A stretch of 7,841 bases of DNA from an uncultured Cocleimonas sp. (GCA_938041705.1 CALISP010000188.1:1-7841); one strand, 5' to 3'. Shown: positions 1 to 6,793, counted from the stretch's first letter. Made by a program: numbers and translations. The notes: generated from the letters alone by a model not told the origin.

Positions 1-17
1 ATAGTTATGCTGCTCGT

Positions 18-72
18 TTGATATTAATTATCTGAATACATATTACTAGTATGTTCATCAATTCATTATAAT
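18..72 (+). promoter_or_regulatory. Candidate promoter elements in the leader upstream of envC
   Basis: Two overlapping sigma-70-like possibilities are visible. TTGATA (18-23) lies 17 bp from TATTAC (41-46), giving 5/6 and 4/6 matches to consensus. A perfect TATAAT (67-72) is preceded 18 bp upstream by only a weak TTACTA (43-48). Either would leave a 5' UTR of roughly 170-200 nt before envC. In DNA this AT-rich such matches arise readily by chance, so the call is tentative. Confidence 0.25.
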
Positions 73-214
73 ACAGTTTAGTCGTTTTTATCACCCAATG
101 AAATTTGATCTATTACTGTGTAAAGACTTATAAACTCTTAATCGAACAGAAGTATTGAAGTAATCAACTACCTATGCAATTTTCTTCATTTTCATAAAAA
201 TAATTTGATTGAGA

Positions 215-223
215 TGTTATTAT
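215..223 (+). promoter_or_regulatory. Candidate extended -10 element close to envC
   Basis: TG-T-TATTAT at 215-223 has the TGn extension followed by a 5/6 match to the -10 hexamer, with no good -35. Transcription would start near 230, just 5' of the AGGG (231-234) that is the best Shine-Dalgarno-like sequence for envC. It overlaps the ATG of the mini-ORF at 222, so both cannot be used on the same transcript. Confidence 0.2.
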
Positions 224-251
224 GCAAACAAGGGCTATTACTAATAAATGA
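222..251 (+). other. Nine-codon mini-ORF overlapping the envC start (ATGA)
   Basis: ATG at 222 opens a frame encoding MQTRAITNK and stops at TGA 249-251, so its stop overlaps the envC ATG (248-250) in the ATGA arrangement typical of translational coupling. GAGA at 211-214 lies 7 nt upstream and could serve as a weak ribosome binding site. I do not recognise the peptide. It could be a leader peptide coupling envC translation, or chance, since short ATG frames are common. There is no independent coding evidence. Confidence 0.15.
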
Positions 252-1585
252 AAAAAATGATTTCACAGTTTTCCACATCACAAAAAGTGGTTAATGAAAA
301 ACATACAATATTACAAATTTTGAAAGTTTTTCTACTTTCAGTATGTTTGTGCGTGTCTTATGCATCTTATGCTGATAACTCACCTGCACAAAAAAACAAA
401 CTGCAAAAAAAAATATCACAAGCAAATTCAACCTTAAAAAACTCTCGTACAAAATCCAACAAACTTAAAAAAAATGTACGAATAGCAGAAGATAAACTAA
501 ATAGTATTTCTAAAAAACTGTTTAAAACCGAAGACCAAATTAATCGTTTAACCACAAAGCTAACCAAATCAAATAAAGAACGTGGAAAATTATTAGTACA
601 AACCAATCAACAAAAAGATGCATTAGCACAGCAAATGCAGGCTTTATATACTTCAGGTAAACAATCTCATTTACGCTTATTGTTGAAGCAAGACGATCCC
701 TCTGACATCAGTCGCACTGTTAAATATTTTGAATACATGAATCAACATAGGTTGAAAAAAATAGGTTTAATAAAAACACGTTTGGATAAAATCAAAACCT
801 TACAAACTCAAATAAACGAGGACTCTAAAACCTTAACAACGCTTCAAGAAAAACAACGTGGCCGTAAATCATCCCTAAAGAAAGCAGTAAAAGATAAAGA
901 AAAAGCACATAAAACCCAGAAAAAAATTGTTTACTCACAAGAACAAAAGCTCGCAAAATTACGTAAAGAAGAATCACGTTTGCAAGGAGTAATACAACGT
1001 CTTGCACAAAAGCGTAAACAAGAAGAAACAAAACGTAAACAAGCTTTGGCAAAAGCAGCAGAGGCAAAGGCTTCACAAAAACGTAACCAACAACCTGTTA
1101 AGAAACAGGCAAAAGTTGTTGTAAAAAAAGCTAATACTAAAGCCCAACAGAAAAAGACTGTTGCTGCAGTACAAAGACATTATGTGCCAAACAAGCCATT
1201 TTCTACTCTTCGTGGAAAACTCTCTTGGCCTGTCCGAGGCAAAATGACACAAAAATTTGGAAGCACTCGAAATAGTAAACAACGCTGGAAAGGCGTAATT
1301 ATTTCGGCTGCAGCGGGGACTCGTGTCCATGCTATTGCACGAGGAAAAGTCGAATTTAGCGGTCGTTTAAGAGGTTACGGCTATCTAGTCATTATTAGAC
1401 ATGATAAAAACTATCGTAGTCTTTATGCTTACAATCGTGCGGTTTATAAAAAAGAAGGGCAAATCGTTAAAGCAGGTGAAGTCATTGCTGCCGTAGGTAG
1501 TTCTGGTAGCCAAGATAACTCAGGTTTGTATTTCGAAATCCGCAAAGGAACAGCTCCCCAAAATCCTAATAGATGGGTTAAATAA
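248..1585 (+). CDS. envC: Murein hydrolase activator EnvC (degenerate LytM/M23 domain)
   Basis: EnvC is the periplasmic division factor that, under FtsEX control, activates the septal N-acetylmuramoyl-L-alanine amidases (AmiA/AmiB in E. coli) for daughter-cell separation. The 445-residue product has a long basic N-region and a hydrophobic core (about 22-42), with likely signal cleavage after A42 (SYA|D). A long Lys/Gln-rich coiled coil (about 48-255) contains an EnvC-like LLLKQDDPSDISR stretch, and is followed by a Lys/Ala linker (about 255-320). The C-terminal LytM domain (about 325-445) lacks all the zinc and catalytic residues: the HxxxD site reads WKGVI (347-351), the LYxH site reads LYAY (392-395) and HxH reads GLY (426-428). 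E. coli EnvC is degenerate in the same way, so this is an activator, not an endopeptidase. An in-frame TAA at 245-247 rules out an earlier start; M4 (257) is the only close alternative. AGGG at 231-234 is a distant SD (13 nt). ctpA follows after 96 bp with no clear terminator. Confidence 0.93.
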   Translation: MKKMISQFSTSQKVVNEKHTILQILKVFLLSVCLCVSYASYADNSPAQKNKLQKKISQANSTLKNSRTKSNKLKKNVRIAEDKLNSISKKLFKTEDQINRLTTKLTKSNKERGKLLVQTNQQKDALAQQMQALYTSGKQSHLRLLLKQDDPSDISRTVKYFEYMNQHRLKKIGLIKTRLDKIKTLQTQINEDSKTLTTLQEKQRGRKSSLKKAVKDKEKAHKTQKKIVYSQEQKLAKLRKEESRLQGVIQRLAQKRKQEETKRKQALAKAAEAKASQKRNQQPVKKQAKVVVKKANTKAQQKKTVAAVQRHYVPNKPFSTLRGKLSWPVRGKMTQKFGSTRNSKQRWKGVIISAAAGTRVHAIARGKVEFSGRLRGYGYLVIIRHDKNYRSLYAYNRAVYKKEGQIVKAGEVIAAVGSSGSQDNSGLYFEIRKGTAPQNPNRWVK

Positions 1586-1681
1586 ACCTTCTGATAAATA
1601 CTTGGATAGCAATTCTGATAACATTTTAAGTACTTTTACGTTACTATCGAGTGACTTTTTAACAAGGGAATTGAAAAGAAT

Positions 1682-3046
1682 ATGTCCAACAAAAAATCTA
1701 TCTTTTCAGGTATTTTAGCTGGTGTGGCTTTAGGTTTAATTGCCACAATGAGTCTCGATGTTTTTGCACTAAAGCCAAATAATCAAACTTTACCCTTATC
1801 TCAACTAAAGAAGTTTTCAGAAGTCTATGCGCGTATCAAAAATGATTACGTGGAAGTGGTTGATGATAAGAAACTGATGACCGATGCGATTAGTGGCATG
1901 TTAAAAGGCTTAGATCCGCATTCAGACTATTTGGATGAAGATAGTTTTAAAGAACTCCGTGAAGGCACCTCAGGGGAGTTTGGAGGTCTCGGTATCGAAG
2001 TTGGCCAAGAGAATGGCTATATTAAAGTCATTGCTCCCATTGACGATACTCCCGCTAAAAAAGCAGGCGTTAAATCTGGTGATTTAATTATTCGTTTAGA
2101 CGATAAGTCTGTAAAGAATATGAGTTTAAATGCTGCCGTAAAGTTAATGCGTGGCAAACCTGGTGAAGCTATAGATTTAGTCATTACACGCGAAGGAAGT
2201 ACTGCTCCTATAAAAATAAAAATTGTCCGTGCAATAATAAAGGTGAAAAGTGTTAAACAGCGTCTTTTAGAAAAAGATTATGCATATCTGCGTATTTCAA
2301 ACTTTCAAAGCAAAACTACTGATAGTACCCGTAATGCAATCAAAAAATTAAAAGAAGATAACAAATCGAGTATAAAAGGATTAGTTTTAGATTTACGTGA
2401 TAATCCTGGTGGAGTGCTAACAGGTGCAGTAGGAGTATCTGATGTATTCCTTAGCAGTGGCAACATTGTATATACAGAAGGACGCGTAGAAGATGCAGTA
2501 ATGAGTTACGACGCTACACCAGATGACTTGCTCGATGGTGCGCCTCTTGTTGTATTAGTTAATCAAGGATCAGCTTCTGCCTCGGAAATTGTTGCAGGTG
2601 CATTGCAAGACCATAAACGCGCATTAATTTTAGGTACTAAGACCTTTGGTAAAGGTTCTGTTCAAACAGTATTACCCTTAGATGAAACTACAGGTCTTAA
2701 ATTAACTACGGCACGTTACTTCACGCCTTCGGGTAATTCAATTCAAGCCAAAGGAATTAAGCCGGATATTATTGTAGAAGCTTTAGAGTTCAAATCAAAA
2801 GGTGACGCTAAGGATACTGTTTCTCCCCTCTCTGAAGCTGATTTAAGTGGCCACTTGAGTAATCCAAACGGTGATAACAAAGCAGTTGATACTAATATTG
2901 ACAAAACCCAAGATAATACTAATCAACTTGATACTGCGGATTCATCAAAGAAGAGTCTTGCAGAAGAAGACTATCAGCTTTATGAGGCGTTAAATATTCT
3001 CAAGAGTATGAATTTAGTTCGCTTAATGAATCTTAAGAAAGGATAA
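1682..3046 (+). CDS. ctpA: Carboxy-terminal processing protease CtpA (S41 family)
   Basis: This is a periplasmic or membrane-tethered serine protease that trims or degrades proteins from their C-termini; in other Gram-negatives, relatives control cell-wall hydrolases. The 454-residue product has an N-terminal signal peptide or anchor (about 7-29, possible cleavage at VFA|L), a helical segment ending in GLDPHSDYLD (about 76-85), and a PDZ domain from about 98 to 172 (GEFGGLGIEVG start, carboxylate-binding loop GGLG at 101-104). The S41 core (about 190-365) carries LRDNPGG (238-244). The catalytic serine is S299 in GSASASE and the lysine is K324 in TFGKGSVQ; their 25-residue spacing is that of the family. 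A D/N-rich tail (about 391-427) is followed by a C-terminal helix. AAGGGA at 1664-1669 is a somewhat distant SD (12 nt). The position right after envC suggests co-transcription and a shared role in peptidoglycan remodelling. The divergent polysaccharide deacetylase (YibQ type) often found nearby is absent from this window. Confidence 0.93.
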   Translation: MSNKKSIFSGILAGVALGLIATMSLDVFALKPNNQTLPLSQLKKFSEVYARIKNDYVEVVDDKKLMTDAISGMLKGLDPHSDYLDEDSFKELREGTSGEFGGLGIEVGQENGYIKVIAPIDDTPAKKAGVKSGDLIIRLDDKSVKNMSLNAAVKLMRGKPGEAIDLVITREGSTAPIKIKIVRAIIKVKSVKQRLLEKDYAYLRISNFQSKTTDSTRNAIKKLKEDNKSSIKGLVLDLRDNPGGVLTGAVGVSDVFLSSGNIVYTEGRVEDAVMSYDATPDDLLDGAPLVVLVNQGSASASEIVAGALQDHKRALILGTKTFGKGSVQTVLPLDETTGLKLTTARYFTPSGNSIQAKGIKPDIIVEALEFKSKGDAKDTVSPLSEADLSGHLSNPNGDNKAVDTNIDKTQDNTNQLDTADSSKKSLAEEDYQLYEALNILKSMNLVRLMNLKKG

Positions 3047-3080
3047 TGATTTCAATAGCTAATTTACCCCTAAACATTAT

Positions 3081-3112
3081 AAAAATGATACTCCACCCAT
3101 TAAGTCATTTTT
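3081..3112. repeat. AT-rich inverted repeat downstream of ctpA
   Basis: AAAAATGA (3081-3088) and TCATTTTT (3105-3112) form a perfect 8-bp inverted repeat around a 16-nt loop, 34 bp past the ctpA stop. The 3' arm is T-rich, so it could act as a weak bidirectional terminator. The stem has only one G-C pair and the loop is long, so termination is doubtful. Confidence 0.3.
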
Positions 3113-3116
3113 GATT

Positions 3117-3145
3117 TTGATAAATATGGGATTAGTGATTATTCC
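3117..3145 (+). promoter_or_regulatory. Weak promoter candidate for the GMC oxidoreductase gene
   Basis: TTGATA (3117-3122, 5/6 match to the -35) lies 17 bp from TATTCC (3140-3145, only 3/6 match to the -10). It is the best-placed pair in the 119-bp gap between ctpA and the GMC gene. The poor -10 makes this a low-confidence call; read-through from ctpA is also possible. Confidence 0.18.
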
Positions 3146-3165
3146 AAAAATAAAGTGAAGTTCTT

Positions 3166-4770
3166 ATGAGTGATAAGCAATTTGATTATCTTATTGTGGG
3201 TGGTGGATCGGCCGGTTGTGTTCTTGCTAATCGTTTATCAGCAAATCCAAAACTATCGGTTTGTTTATTGGAAGTAGGCCCAACAGACAAGAGTCGACTA
3301 ATTCGTATCCCGATCGGCATTATTGCTTTGATGTGGGATCCAAGGCATAACTGGAAATATTACTCAGAACCAGAACCATTTCTTAATAATAGAAAGATGT
3401 ACACGCCCAGAGGTAAAGTCTTAGGAGGGTCGAGTTCAATCAATGCTATGTGTGCGACTCGAGGTACCCCGGAAGATTTTGATAAATGGGAAGCCATGGG
3501 CGCAAAAAACTGGGCTTGGAAAGATTTATTGCCTCACTTTAAAGCAACCCAAAAGCAACTTAGACCGAATATGCCTGAGGAATTTCATGGAGACTCAGGA
3601 GAGCAGCTAGTGGCAGACCCAGTTGCAGTTGATCAGTTAAGCTGGGACTTTGTTGATGCGGTTGTAGAATCAGGGATTGCTCCCAGAAATGATGATTTTA
3701 ATGGAGAAAAGTTAGAAGGTGCTGGCTTGTACCAAACCTATCAAACGGGTAAAGGAGAGCGATGCAGTGCAGCTCATGCCTTTCTAAACCCAGTTAAAAA
3801 TCGTAAAAACCTAACTATACTTACGAAGGTAATGGTAGAAAAGGTACTGCTTGATGGCAAAGAAGCTATAGGTGTTCAGTGCACAATTAAAGGCAAGAAA
3901 ACCCAAATACTTGCCAACAAAGAAGTGATTTTGAGTGCTGGTTCAATTAACTCGCCTCAAGTGTTAATGCTATCTGGTATTGGCTCAGCTGAAGATCTTA
4001 AAGAACATAATATTGATGTGGTTCATGATTTACCTGGCGTCGGTAAAAATCTTTCTGATCACCTTGATATCATTCTTAATACCCGAGTAAAAAATTATAA
4101 AGGGGTTGGTATTTCTTTACCCTATGTATTTAAAGCAACCATAGATGTGTTTAAATATTTCATTAACCGTAAAGGCATTTTGACTACAAACGGCGCTGAA
4201 GCTGGTGGATTTATCAAAAGCGATCCTTCTTTAAAACACCCAGATATTCAAATGCATTTTTCACCATCGTTATTAGAGCGACATGCTATTCGCACTATTG
4301 GTCATGGTCATTGCTTACATTTATGTAATTTACAGCCCAAAAGTCGTGGATGGGTAAAATTACGATCAAGCAACCCAAAAGACAAAGTCGCAATTCAATA
4401 TAATTATTGTGAAGATCCTCAAGATATAGATAAATTAGTAACTGCGGTTAAACTTGGGCGAAAAATATTAGCAGCTCCAAGTTTATTAAAATCAGAAAAG
4501 AGACCACATAAGCCAAAAGCAGATGTGCAAACTGATGAGCAAATTAAATCTTTCATTCGTGAAAGTGCAGAGACTATTTACCATCCTGTAGGTACCTGCA
4601 AAATGGGCACCGATAAAATGGCTGTCGTTGATACGCAATTGCGAGTTCATGGAATAAAAAAACTGAGAGTGGTTGACGCATCTGTGATGCCTTCGCTCAA
4701 TTCAGGAAATACACATTCAGTTGTTATTGCGATTGCCAGTAAAGCATCTGAGATTATTTTAAGCGATTAA
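3166..4770 (+). CDS. GMC-family FAD-dependent alcohol/choline-type oxidoreductase
   Basis: This is a glucose-methanol-choline family flavoenzyme that oxidises an alcohol to a carbonyl with FAD. The 534 residues match the length of bacterial choline and alcohol dehydrogenases. The Rossmann FAD site is GGGSAG (12-17) with the ribose-binding Glu at E36 (LLEVG). GMC signature 1 is GKVLGGSSSIN (83-93) and signature 2 is GSINSPQVLMLSGIG (259-273). The C-terminal catalytic region has H473 in YHPVGTCKMG and H517 in SGNTHS. Choline dehydrogenase/AlkJ-type enzymes usually have Asn (GNTN) at the second position, whereas glucose oxidase and aryl-alcohol oxidase have His, so the pair here appears to be His/His. 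No signal peptide is seen, so the protein is cytoplasmic or peripherally membrane-bound. The start is placed by the FAD motif; AAGTGAAG (3153-3160) is a modest SD 5 nt upstream. No betaine-aldehyde dehydrogenase, transporter or betI lies beside it, so a choline substrate is not supported. Substrate unknown. Confidence 0.9.
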   Translation: MSDKQFDYLIVGGGSAGCVLANRLSANPKLSVCLLEVGPTDKSRLIRIPIGIIALMWDPRHNWKYYSEPEPFLNNRKMYTPRGKVLGGSSSINAMCATRGTPEDFDKWEAMGAKNWAWKDLLPHFKATQKQLRPNMPEEFHGDSGEQLVADPVAVDQLSWDFVDAVVESGIAPRNDDFNGEKLEGAGLYQTYQTGKGERCSAAHAFLNPVKNRKNLTILTKVMVEKVLLDGKEAIGVQCTIKGKKTQILANKEVILSAGSINSPQVLMLSGIGSAEDLKEHNIDVVHDLPGVGKNLSDHLDIILNTRVKNYKGVGISLPYVFKATIDVFKYFINRKGILTTNGAEAGGFIKSDPSLKHPDIQMHFSPSLLERHAIRTIGHGHCLHLCNLQPKSRGWVKLRSSNPKDKVAIQYNYCEDPQDIDKLVTAVKLGRKILAAPSLLKSEKRPHKPKADVQTDEQIKSFIRESAETIYHPVGTCKMGTDKMAVVDTQLRVHGIKKLRVVDASVMPSLNSGNTHSVVIAIASKASEIILSD

Positions 4771-4778
4771 GGTTTGTT

Positions 4779-4802
4779 TAAATAAGTTGTTGCGCTTATT
4801 TA
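4779..4802. repeat. Perfect 8-bp hairpin just after the GMC gene
   Basis: TAAATAAG (4779-4786) and CTTATTTA (4795-4802) pair perfectly around an 8-nt loop, beginning 8 bp past the GMC stop codon. On the + strand it is followed by CCTC and an A-run, not a T-run, so it is not a canonical intrinsic terminator. It could be a 3'-end stabilising hairpin or a weak terminator. Confidence 0.35.
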
Positions 4803-4851
4803 CCTCAAAAAAAACGGCAATTTTGAAGAATAGCTGATATTAGAAAGCCTA

Positions 4852-4879
4852 AAAAAGACACCCCCCTACTTTTTAGCTA
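4852..4879 (+). repeat. Dispersed intergenic repeat, copy 1 (upstream of argS)
   Basis: AAAAAGACACCCCCCTAC (4852-4869) is identical to 6720-6737. The following TTTTTAGCTA is related to the other copy's CTTTAGGTA with one gap. The whole repeat is about 30 bp, lies in the same orientation in both gaps flanking argS, and includes a C6 run that is striking in such AT-rich DNA. I see no further copy in the window. Its nature is unknown. Confidence 0.75.
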
Positions 4880-4887
4880 CTTTATAG
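4866..4887 (+). repeat. Tandem 11-bp duplication in repeat copy 1
   Basis: CTACTTTTTAG (4866-4876) is followed immediately by CTACTTTATAG (4877-4887), identical at 10 of 11 positions. It overlaps the end of repeat copy 1; the copy beyond argS does not have the second unit. It could be a local slippage duplication or paired binding sites. Confidence 0.5.
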
Positions 4888-4918
4888 TTAAATAACAGCG
4901 AATAAATCTAATCAACAA

Positions 4919-4946
4919 TTTAAATCCTTTGGATTTACGGTAGAAT
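4919..4946 (+). promoter_or_regulatory. Candidate argS promoter giving a leaderless or near-leaderless mRNA
   Basis: TTTAAA (4919-4924, 4/6 match to the -35) lies 16 bp from TAGAAT (4941-4946, 5/6 match to the -10). The -10 ends only 8 nt before the argS ATG, so transcription would begin at about 4952-4955, at or within a few bases of the start codon. No Shine-Dalgarno sequence is present between the -10 and the ATG, which agrees with leaderless translation. The alternative is a longer transcript starting upstream and lacking an SD. Confidence 0.45.
4921..4937. repeat. Palindrome inside the argS promoter spacer
   Basis: TAAATCC (4921-4927) and GGATTTA (4931-4937) form a perfect 7-bp inverted repeat with a 3-nt loop, sitting between the putative -35 and -10 of argS. 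As DNA it has the geometry of an operator for a dimeric repressor; as RNA it would fold only on a transcript starting upstream. No specific regulator is recognised. Confidence 0.4.
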
Positions 4947-4954
4947 CTTCGCCC

Positions 4955-6703
4955 ATGAATATACGCACTCAACTAGATACCATTATTACGCAAGCCTTAG
5001 CAAATGCTGGGGCTGATAATGCACCAGCAGTGGTTAAGACATCTGCTCGACCAGAATTTGGCGACTACCAAGCAAACGGCATTATGGGTGCAGCTAAAAA
5101 GCTCAAGATGAATCCTCGTGAGCTAGCCACTAAAGTTGTTGCAGACTTAGAGCTTAACAATGAAATTACTGAATTAGTTGAGTCGTTTGAAATAGCAGGA
5201 CCAGGATTTATAAATATTCATTTAAAAAATACTTGGTTAGCAGAGAGAATTGAGCAAACACTGAAGAGTGATAATCTTGCAATCGCAAAAACTAACAAAC
5301 CTGAAACGGTTGTTATTGATTACTCTGCACCAAATCTCGCTAAAGAAATGCATGTAGGTCATTTACGTTCAACGATTATCGGTGATTCTATTTCTCGTGT
5401 TTTAGAATTATTAGGGCATAAAGTCATTCGTCAAAACCATGTAGGTGATTGGGGCACACAGTTCGGCATGCTACTGACTTATATGAGTGAGCTAAAACAA
5501 GAAAGCTCTGAATTAAATTCTGAATTAGAAGTGCAATTGGCTGATCTTGAAAAATTCTATCAAGCCGCAAAAATTCGTTTTGATGAAGATGAAACCTTTG
5601 CCGCTCAAGCCCGAGAAAACGTAGTGAAACTACAGGCGGGTGATGTAGAGTTTTTAAAACTATGGCAACAGTTTATTGATACCTCATTGAATCATTGTGA
5701 TGAAATATATCAAATTCTAAACGTTAAACTTACCCGCGATGATGTTGCCCCTGAAAGCCAATATAACGATGATCTTGCGAACGTCATTATTGATTTAGAT
5801 AAAACGGGTTTGCTAAGTGAAAATCAAGGCGCACAATGTGTATTTTTAGATGAATTTAAAGGAAAAGAAGACTCAATCATTCCGATGATTGTACAAAAAT
5901 CTGATGGTGGCTATTTATACGCTACTACCGACCTAGCTGCACTTCGCTATCGTCATAATCAATTAGGTATGACGCGAGGTTTATATCTTGTTGATGCACG
6001 CCAAAGCTTACATCTGAAACAAGTTTATGTAGTTGGTAAAAAAGCAGGATTCGTTCCAGAATCTACAAGCCTAGAGCATATGGCTTTTGGCACAATGATG
6101 GGGAAAGACGGGACTCCATTTAAGACTCGCTCAGGTGGTACAGTAAAACTCATTGATTTGCTTAATGAAGCAAAGCTTCGCGCTTTTGATCTAGTTACCT
6201 CAAAGAATCCAGATTTAGACGAAGAGAGTCGCAGATCAATAGCGAATACGGTTGGAATTGGCGCAGTAAAGTATGCCGACCTAAGTAAAAACCGTACTTC
6301 GGATTATATTTTCAACTGGGATACTATGCTCAGTTTTGAAGGGAACACTGCGCCTTATTTACAATATGCTTATGCCAGAATACAAAGCATTTTCCGCAAA
6401 GCTGGAGACATAAATAATAACGCTGAAATTTCATTACTTGAACCTGCTGAACGTTTACTAGCGACTAAATTATTACAGTTTTCAGAAGCAGTCGAAATAG
6501 TTGCGAAAGACGGCACACCAAATTTCTTATGTAATTACTTGTTTGAACTGTCCGGTAATTTTATGAGCTTTTATGAAGCCTGCCCAATAATGAAAGCAGA
6601 TGAAGTGACTAAACAAAGCCGTTTAAAACTAGCTAAGCTCACAGCTAATACATTAAAGACTGGATTAGATTTATTAGGAATTGATGTTATGGAGAGAATG
6701 TAA
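4955..6703 (+). CDS. argS: Arginyl-tRNA synthetase
   Basis: This class I aminoacyl-tRNA synthetase charges tRNA-Arg with arginine in the cytoplasm; it is essential for translation. The 582 residues match the roughly 577 of E. coli ArgS. The N-terminal additional domain (about 1-90) contains FGDYQANG and GPGFINIHL. The HIGH motif reads HVGH (133-136) within SAPNLAKEMHVGHLRS. The KMSKS-equivalent region is MMGKDGTPFKTRSGG (about 381-395, GKDG at 383-386), the non-canonical form usual for this enzyme. The DALR anticodon-binding domain begins near GNTAPYLQYAYARI (463 onward) and ends MERM. The N-terminus MNIRTQL aligns with the start of E. coli ArgS, which supports this ATG despite the lack of an SD. 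The SPOR-domain gene often found after argS in relatives is absent; a globin gene converges instead. Direct repeats lie on both sides. Confidence 0.97.
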   Translation: MNIRTQLDTIITQALANAGADNAPAVVKTSARPEFGDYQANGIMGAAKKLKMNPRELATKVVADLELNNEITELVESFEIAGPGFINIHLKNTWLAERIEQTLKSDNLAIAKTNKPETVVIDYSAPNLAKEMHVGHLRSTIIGDSISRVLELLGHKVIRQNHVGDWGTQFGMLLTYMSELKQESSELNSELEVQLADLEKFYQAAKIRFDEDETFAAQARENVVKLQAGDVEFLKLWQQFIDTSLNHCDEIYQILNVKLTRDDVAPESQYNDDLANVIIDLDKTGLLSENQGAQCVFLDEFKGKEDSIIPMIVQKSDGGYLYATTDLAALRYRHNQLGMTRGLYLVDARQSLHLKQVYVVGKKAGFVPESTSLEHMAFGTMMGKDGTPFKTRSGGTVKLIDLLNEAKLRAFDLVTSKNPDLDEESRRSIANTVGIGAVKYADLSKNRTSDYIFNWDTMLSFEGNTAPYLQYAYARIQSIFRKAGDINNNAEISLLEPAERLLATKLLQFSEAVEIVAKDGTPNFLCNYLFELSGNFMSFYEACPIMKADEVTKQSRLKLAKLTANTLKTGLDLLGIDVMERM

Positions 6704-6719
6704 ATATAAGTATTAGTAT

Positions 6720-6746
6720 AAAAAGACACCCCCCTACCTTTAGGTA
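6720..6746 (+). repeat. Dispersed intergenic repeat, copy 2 (downstream of argS), with palindromic tail
   Basis: AAAAAGACACCCCCCTAC (6720-6737) is identical to copy 1 and starts 17 bp after the argS stop. Its tail forms the perfect 12-bp palindrome TACCTTTAGGTA (6735-6746), only partly shared with copy 1. On the minus strand it reads as a G6 run followed by GTGTC and a T5 tract, at the end of the convergent globin unit, but there is no G-C stem in front of the T tract, so it is not a standard terminator. Confidence 0.75.
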
Positions 6747-6781
6747 ATATTACAAAGATGTTTTTTACAAACGTATTTGGA

Positions 6782-6793
6782 GCTTAAGTAAGC
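6782..6793. repeat. Short palindrome between convergent argS and globin genes
   Basis: GCTTAAGTAAGC has 5-bp arms (6782-6786 and 6789-6793). It lies 38 bp past the 3' end of the globin gene and about 80 bp past argS. It might contribute to bidirectional termination, with a weak T-rich stretch TTGATTTTC following on the + strand. The loop is very short. No strong intrinsic terminator is visible in the 127-bp convergent gap. Confidence 0.25.

Noticed and set aside
367..1330. Three minus-strand open frames (367-606, 825-1076, 1073-1330) inside envC
   Set aside because: They are antisense to the Lys-rich coiled-coil coding region of envC, encode low-complexity Leu/Phe/Ser-rich products, and are explained by the A-rich codons on the other strand.
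1220..1585. Active M23 endopeptidase reading of the EnvC C-terminus
   Set aside because: All zinc-binding and catalytic positions are substituted (W347, I351, Y395, G426, Y428 positions), as in the non-enzymatic activator EnvC.
4861..4866. C6 run as a phase-variable homopolymer
   Set aside because: It is the same length in both repeat copies, lies outside coding sequence and is not placed in a clear promoter spacer, so there is no sign of length variation.
6101..6130. Loss of the KMSKS signature in ArgS
   Set aside because: Arginyl-tRNA synthetases of this type, including that of E. coli, normally carry a GKDGxPFKTR-like stretch instead, so this is not a defect.
6720..6770. Intrinsic terminator for argS or the globin gene at repeat copy 2
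   Set aside because: The palindrome TACCTTTAGGTA has few G-C pairs and is not directly followed by a T-run on either strand; the T5 tract on the minus strand follows an unpaired G-rich stretch.
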